From positions 542,501 through 606,500 of the forward strand of contig JAQJVL010000248.1 of assembly GCA_035578905.1 (NCBI GenBank): a stretch of DNA of 64,000 bases, read 5' to 3'. Within the stretch, counting starts at the first letter, position 1, and every line of letters starts with the position of its first letter. The stretch is from Stictocephala bisonia. Lineage: Eukaryota; Arthropoda; Insecta; Hemiptera; Membracidae. This document shows positions 59,730 through 64,000 of the stretch, piece by piece. Under the pieces are notes generated by a model. That model was not told where the DNA came from. It worked only from the letters and a program-made list of their open reading frames with translations, and searched no databases. The position numbers and the translations under genes are program-made.

Positions 59730-60025
59730 CAGACCCACCCGCCCACCCATAGACGTACAGTGGTACTGACCCACCCGCCCACCCATAGATGTACAGTGGT
59801 ACTGACCCACCCGTCCACCCATAGACGTACAATGGTATTGACCCACCCATAGACGTACAGTGGTACTGTTTATCTCTCCAGACCCACCCGCCCACCCATA
59901 GACGTACAGTGGTACTGACCCACCCGTCCACCCATAGACGTACAATGGTATTGACCCACCCATAGACGTACAGTGGTACTGACCCACCCATAGACGTACA
60001 GTGGTACTGACCCACCCACCCATAC
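59730..60025. repeat. Minisatellite block 3
   Basis: Units with GTACAGTGGTACTGACCCAC and CCGCCCACCCATAGACGTA, about 33-37 bp, some shortened. Same family as 1-522 and 7556-8090. Minus-strand frames of 134 and 100 codons (59611-60015, 59721-60023) reflect the repeat. Confidence 0.9.
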
Positions 60026-60183
60026 AGTACTAATTGTTAATGTTACATGCTATTTAATATTCTAAATTATGAGAAAGCTACTTAATTACTTTAGTTATGC
60101 TTGTTCGGCCTCATACTACTAATTTTATATCGCTAAAAGTTTAAAATTTACTAAAATAATTTTCTGATTAGTACTTATTTAAC

Positions 60184-60425
60184 AGTACCAGCCGCCCACC
60201 CCTACATGTACATTGGTATTGATACGATAGTATTGACCCACCCACCCACCCATCCATATATGTACGATAGTATTGACCCACCTACCCACCCATACACGTA
60301 CGGTAGTATTGACCCACCCATGCATGTACGGTAGTATTGATCCACCCACCCACCAATGCATGTACGGTAGTATTTATCCAATATGCGTGTACGGTAGTAT
60401 TGACCCACCCATGCATGTATGGTAC
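60184..60425. repeat. Minisatellite block 4
   Basis: Units with ACGGTAGTATTGACCCACCC and CACCCATGCATGTACGGTAG. Same family as block 3 but a different subtype (TATTGACC and ATGCATGT in place of TACTGACC and AGACGTAC), separated from it by ~160 bp of unrelated AT-rich DNA. Confidence 0.9.
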
Positions 60426-61054
60426 TATTGTAATGGTTGACAGGGAGCAACTGTCAACCATTTACCACTCATATCAAAACTCTTGAATAAAATATTGAAC
60501 AGTAACAGTAACAACAATAAATTACGATAATATTTCCAATACTGTATTGTAAAATCACAAAAGTCAACACATTTAAACAACCACATTTAGTGCGAGAGCA
60601 GAGTCGACTAATCCAATGGTGTCAGGTGGTGATGTGTCATGAGTGAATGCATTTGGGTGGGAAAATTATTCCTATAGTAGGGTACAATATCATAAATAAG
60701 TCTCATGACGGCCCTGCAGCGCCTAACCTAGCACCAACAGCCAATAGAGACACTGATTACTTGTCAAACGATTATATGATGTATCATACTATAGTTTTCC
60801 TTTTATTAATAGCTTTGTGTTTAGTTTTCATCATATGATGACTAGCTCGGTAATCGGTGTTCGGATAGCCAAAATTCTAACTGTAGTACAATGATCATTT
60901 TGTAAAACAATATAAAAATTATAATGGTATTCAAGAAATTGTAAATTATAACTAGTCTTATAATATATAAAATATGATTAAAATTAGATTAAAGCTTAAA
61001 AATATAAGTCACTCATGTTACAGTGTAAAAATTCATCCAAAGAGTAAAATGATT

Positions 61055-61560
61055 TAGTTTTAAGCCAAGAATCTATATATATATATATTTTTTTTGAAAA
61101 ACAAGTGGAACATCAGATGCTTGTTGAGGCAGTTTATTATAACATTTTTTGCTGAGAAATTTATAGCTGTTTTGTGTAATTGTTAATCTTATTAAAGGTA
61201 GATCAAGTGAAAGATTATTTCTAGTATTATGGCTATGAACATCTGATCTTAACAAGAAGCTATTTACATTTTATTTAGCATAAATAAGACAGTTATAGAT
61301 AAACAAGCTTGGTACAGTCATAATGTTTAAAGTTTTAAAATGTTCTCTACATCATTCCATGTGCCCCAGACCTAGTATTACCCTAATGGTTTTTTTTTTT
61401 TTTTTTTTTTGTGAAAACAGATTTTGCTGCCATAGAGTTTCCCAAAATGAAATTCCATACTGTAAGTGAGAATTAAAAAAGGCGGCTTAATACGAATAGA
61501 GTAACAGTTCCTTACTAACATTATCCTTTAGTTTTTTCAAAGTTGGAGTACTCCATCCCA
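61055..61560 (-). pseudogene. Decayed RT C-terminal fragment of a second LINE
   Basis: On the minus strand the pieces read PTLKKLKDNVS, FFNSHLQYGISFW, then after a 21-nt A run IRVILGLGHME, NIMTVPSLFIYNCLIYA, and HSHNTRNNLSLDLPLIRLTI with QNSYKFLSKKCYNKLP. Order and wording match the C-terminal part of the ORF2 at 54372-55940 (KKLKSLVD / HSHLNYGIRLW / IRCILGLGNRD / IMTLPSLYIYSNLIY) but diverged. The A run (61390-61410 as T on +) falls at the QKKAIR lysines, so it may be a coding A tract that expanded. Confidence 0.82.
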
Positions 61561-61799
61561 GGCAGGAGCTATGTTGTGCTCCTCTTGCATCGTCCATGTC
61601 ATTTCGCTCCGTCCTTGATGGTTGAGAAGTCTGGTCATCATGCAAGCTGTTAAAAGACTGGTCTTGATAGCTGTTAGCTGACAGTGCTGCAGTAATTGGT
61701 TCTTTGGGATGACTGGGCTTTCAAATCTTCATTTGGGAGTTTTTCTCTGCTTTTCTATTCTGATATGTAGTGTGCTAGGAAACCATAGCAAAATCCAGA
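61561..61799 (-). other. Junction between second LINE's RT fragment and SGNH part
   Basis: Low-identity sequence connecting the SGNH-bearing ORF to the RT tail. The endonuclease and the first two thirds of RT are absent, so an internal deletion is likely here. Confidence 0.4.
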
Positions 61800-62600
61800 A
61801 TTTATTTGCTCAGTGACACTATCCCTTTTTTATTAAGTTGGAGGCCATGGCGAGTAAAGGGCTGTCTTTGCAAATTAGTGAAATTAATTATATAAATGTT
61901 ATTACATGTATTGGCTGTTGCTTTAAACTCGGCATTTACTTCCATAATCATATTGTTAATTCTGTGATTTGGAGCAAGGTCATACAGATGGGAAACTGTG
62001 TACATAAATGAATATTAACATGTGCCCATTTATTTTTTTACTTTTTCCGGTTCTTTCAAATTTTGGAGTTGTGACCCTGACTGACAAACGTCATTTCCTC
62101 CACCAATCACAACTATGTCTCTTTCCTCATCAGATAAAACTGTATTTGTCACTTGAGAGAATCTTGCTCCAGGCTTAACAAAAGCTATAGATTTATACCT
62201 CTTGTTATTTAATGTTATTTATTTTTGCAGAAACACCTCTTCCATGACTATCAGCAACAATTGTAATTTTCCTTCTAACTTTAGTTTTTTTCATTGAATT
62301 AGATTTTCCTTTAAGTAAAGAATTACAAAAATTTTCTGTCAAACACGTACGTACACTTGGTTGACTGTTACTTTTATCTATAGGTACTTTATGTAAAGGA
62401 CTAAAACAATTACTTTGCGTAATACTGCCATGAACCTCTCCTTGTCTTCTCATCTTGGCTGAGTATTTTGGGTACTTAAAAGTTGTCAAGTATTCCATAG
62501 ATTGGTTGTCCTGCTCCATTAGAGATTTTAAGACTGTTCTGTTACATGAATTGGCTAGTACCAATGCCAATAATGTCCTTTTTTCATACAATGTATGTTA
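61800..62600 (-). pseudogene. SGNH-hydrolase (GDSL-like esterase) domain of a LINE-type ORF1
   Basis: Minus-strand frames together show the SGNH blocks in order: block I KITIVADSHGRGV (catalytic Ser in DSH), block III VVIGGGNDVC (the G-x-N-D motif; about 62098-62130), and block V TRHGLQLNKKG with the catalytic His. The frame changes at about 62210 and again near 62010, so it is inactive as it stands. Esterase domains of this type are known in ORF1 of CR1-like LINEs. Its first 128 codons (62591-62205) also include the tail of the protease domain, so both domains share one frame. Confidence 0.75.
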
Positions 62601-62601
62601 T

Positions 62602-63046
62602 CAAAAGATGGAATGGAAATATTTGTAAAGAAATCCTGACTGTTACTGTTATTCAAAATGTATTATTTTGCTAATATTACAAAAATTCCACAGTAAAATG
62701 CATTGTCCTGCATAGGCCCCGGCAAAGTTTTTACAACAGTTTTCTCCTTTGACATATGTAATAATAGCTTTTCAATTATTATTTTTTCCTGTAAAGTGTT
62801 TTTACCGGGGATTGAGTCATAAGCGTAAAATGTGTGTGACAATTTATTGTAGACAACTAGGCTCCAGTGACTTCCACTTTCTCTATCAAATTCCAATGAA
62901 TTGTTAACAGGTATTATAATAATAATATTCTTGACTTGTAGATTGAGTGGTGTCAACAAGTGATCAACCTTTTGTAAAGCTTTAAGTGCATGACCAATTA
63001 AAGGATTAAGGATATAAACAGTAGAGTTACTTCCCAAAACCTTATT
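62602..63046 (-). pseudogene. SENP8/Ulp1-type cysteine protease domain (N-terminus cut off by piggyBac)
   Basis: The frame reads ILNPLIGHALKALQ, LLTPLNLQVKNIIIIIPVNN, then SHWSLVVYN (catalytic His), FYAYDSIPGKN (catalytic Asp) and LPGPMQDNAFYCGIFVILAK (oxyanion Gln and catalytic Cys). These are the ordered motifs of C48-family deubiquitinase-like proteases, closest in wording to SENP8/NEDP1. The frame then hits a stop, with one more shift before the segment continuing into the SGNH part. The open frame extends to 63412, but everything beyond 63050 is read through the piggyBac end; the true N-terminal part should lie beyond the piggyBac copy. Confidence 0.82.
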
Positions 63047-63050
63047 TAAC

Positions 63051-64000
63051 CCTGCGGCAGTCGCGCGGGCTACAGGTGTAGCCCAGCCATGTTTGTTCCC
63101 TTGTGACGCCGAGAGGAGTTGGAGGGGGGTGTGGGGAGTTTCGGTACCTTCCAATGACTTCTCTCCACACCCACTCAGTGTGCATTCGCACGGTATCGAG
63201 TGCACGTCTATGCGTAGTATCAGTCCAAAGTTGTTTGGTCTACACGTGTAGCCTGCGCGACTATTGGTGTTATGGGTGACGCAAAGCGAGTTTTTCTTTC
63301 TAATGACGCCATATTGAACTCGTTGAACACAGTTGACAGTGACGATGAGGTAGATGATATAGAAAATGACAGTGATGATGGGGAAAGCGATTCTTTGGTA
63401 GAAGAAGTTCATTTGGATGACGAAGAAGAACTTGATCCTGACGTAGAGGCAGCTGATCCTGACGAGGTCCTGGAAGATGATGACGAAGATGATACGCCTA
63501 TAGGTAACCTGTACTTTGCCAAGGGGAAGGACAACTATTATAAAATGGAAGAAGACGCCTTCATTGCCTGCAAATGTTCGTACTCGAAGTAGTAATATTG
63601 TAATACGTCTCCCTGGAACTAAAGGTGCAGCTCGGGATGCTAGATCTGAGCGTGATTGTTTTGATATGTTTTTTTATGACCAAGTTGTTCAACTGATTGT
63701 TAAAAGTACAAATATTTATATTGCAGCGCTCAGACAAAACTTTTCACGAGAACGAGATGCAAAAGATACGGATGTAACAGAAATTCGAGCTCTTATTGGA
63801 GTTTTACTTCTAACCGGATGTTTAGGTGCTAATAGAAAAAACTGAAGCGGGATTTGGGACAACTCTCGTGGTAGTGGAATTGAGTCTTGTTATTTATCAA
63901 TGAGTCAAAGGCGCTTCCATTTTTTGCTGAGATGTCTTAGGTTTGATGATATACGCGACCGTAATCAAAGAAGAGAAATTGATCGCTTGGCTGCAATCAG
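63051..64000 (+). mobile_element. piggyBac element, 5' part (continues past window)
   Basis: TTAA at 63047-63050 is followed by CCCTGCGGCAGTCGCGCGGG, the position and base pattern of a piggyBac terminus. Within the first 220 bp there is a subterminal inverted repeat: about 63061-63086 (AGTCGCGCGGGCTACAGG then TGTAGCCC) pairs with about 63236-63262 (GGTCTACACGTGTAGCC then TGCGCGACT). The transposase frame starts at 63272. The insertion interrupts the protease frame on the other strand. Confidence 0.88.
63272..64000 (+). pseudogene. piggyBac transposase, N-terminal part, broken
   Basis: Starts with an ATG and a long acidic region (DSDDEVDDIENDSDDGESDS and further DE runs, residues ~20-85), as usual for piggyBac transposases. 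The conserved domain follows in another frame: NIVIRLPGTKGAARDA, CFDMFFYDQVVQLIVKSTN, ALIGVLLLTGCLGANRKN, then SGIWDNSRGSGIE, CYLSMSQRRFHFLLRCLRFD and IDRLAAI at the window edge. A one-base shift near 63541-63545 and an in-frame TGA at 63842-63844 break it. The catalytic Asp residues lie further downstream, outside the window. Confidence 0.9.

Larger units (their letters stand above)
58941..60883. mobile_element. pogo/Tigger-type element, copy 2 (1.94 kb)
   Basis: Starts CAGTAGACTCTCGGTTATCC after TA (58939-58940) and ends GGATAGCCAAAATTCTAACTG before TA (60884-60885). Both flanking parts match copy 1 (29883-30973), but about 0.9 kb in the middle (59545-60445) has no counterpart there. That middle holds two minisatellite blocks and a short minus-strand coding-like piece (ANFMAESSTWYDAWKNSSLP, about 59613-59705) of unknown source. 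Confidence 0.85.

Noticed and set aside
62663..63412. A single 249-residue protein with an N-terminal membrane segment
   Set aside because: Residues encoded beyond 63050 lie in the piggyBac 5' end; only the C-terminal half is protease.

Overview
The window looks like a piece of a large, AT-rich, repeat-laden arthropod nuclear genome, most likely an insect. The reasons are multi-kilobase introns with GT/AG borders, TTAGG/CCTAA-type repeat tracts, and the mix of hAT, piggyBac, pogo/Tigger and CR1-like elements. A large-genome hemimetabolous insect, perhaps a hemipteran, is my guess from general feel rather than a demonstrated assignment. Nothing bacterial, plasmid-like or CRISPR-like is present.

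Positions 1-15.6 kb are a dense cluster of unrelated tandem repeats: a 36-bp minisatellite, a 117-bp satellite, a 152-bp array with inverted units in front of it, a second minisatellite block related to the first, a 60/79-bp satellite with higher-order structure, and a 79-bp satellite. One hAT-type MITE with a perfect 8-bp target duplication lies among them. The open reading frames in these arrays are artefacts of unit lengths divisible by three. Positions 15.6-27.4 kb are AT-rich sequence with no gene I can support, plus a second hAT copy with a perfect 8-bp duplication.

Positions 27.4-54.1 kb hold the one recognisable host gene, on the + strand. Six phase-compatible exons (27458-27535, 37293-37506, 40388-40480, 44059-44241, 50923-51069, 53853-54060) encode a short basic N-terminus, a complete C1 zinc finger and most of a RhoGAP-fold domain that resembles the p85-type PI3-kinase regulatory subunit. 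The gene runs on past the last exon, so no SH2 domain is visible. Its introns carry pogo/Tigger elements, a hAT MITE, piggyBac-like MITEs, a tRNA-derived SINE, LINE relics and several local duplications.

Positions 54.3-58.4 kb are a nearly complete CR1-like LINE on the - strand: a PHD-finger ORF1, then an endonuclease/reverse-transcriptase ORF2 broken by one frameshift, with a short hexamer-repeat tail. Positions 58.9-60.9 kb are a pogo/Tigger element containing two blocks of the same minisatellite family seen at 0-0.5 and 7.5-8.1 kb. The right end (61.0-63.05 kb, - strand) is a second LINE-like relic whose first ORF joins a SENP8/Ulp1-type cysteine protease to an SGNH-hydrolase domain. A degenerate piggyBac copy (63.05 kb to the window end) has inserted at TTAA inside the protease part.
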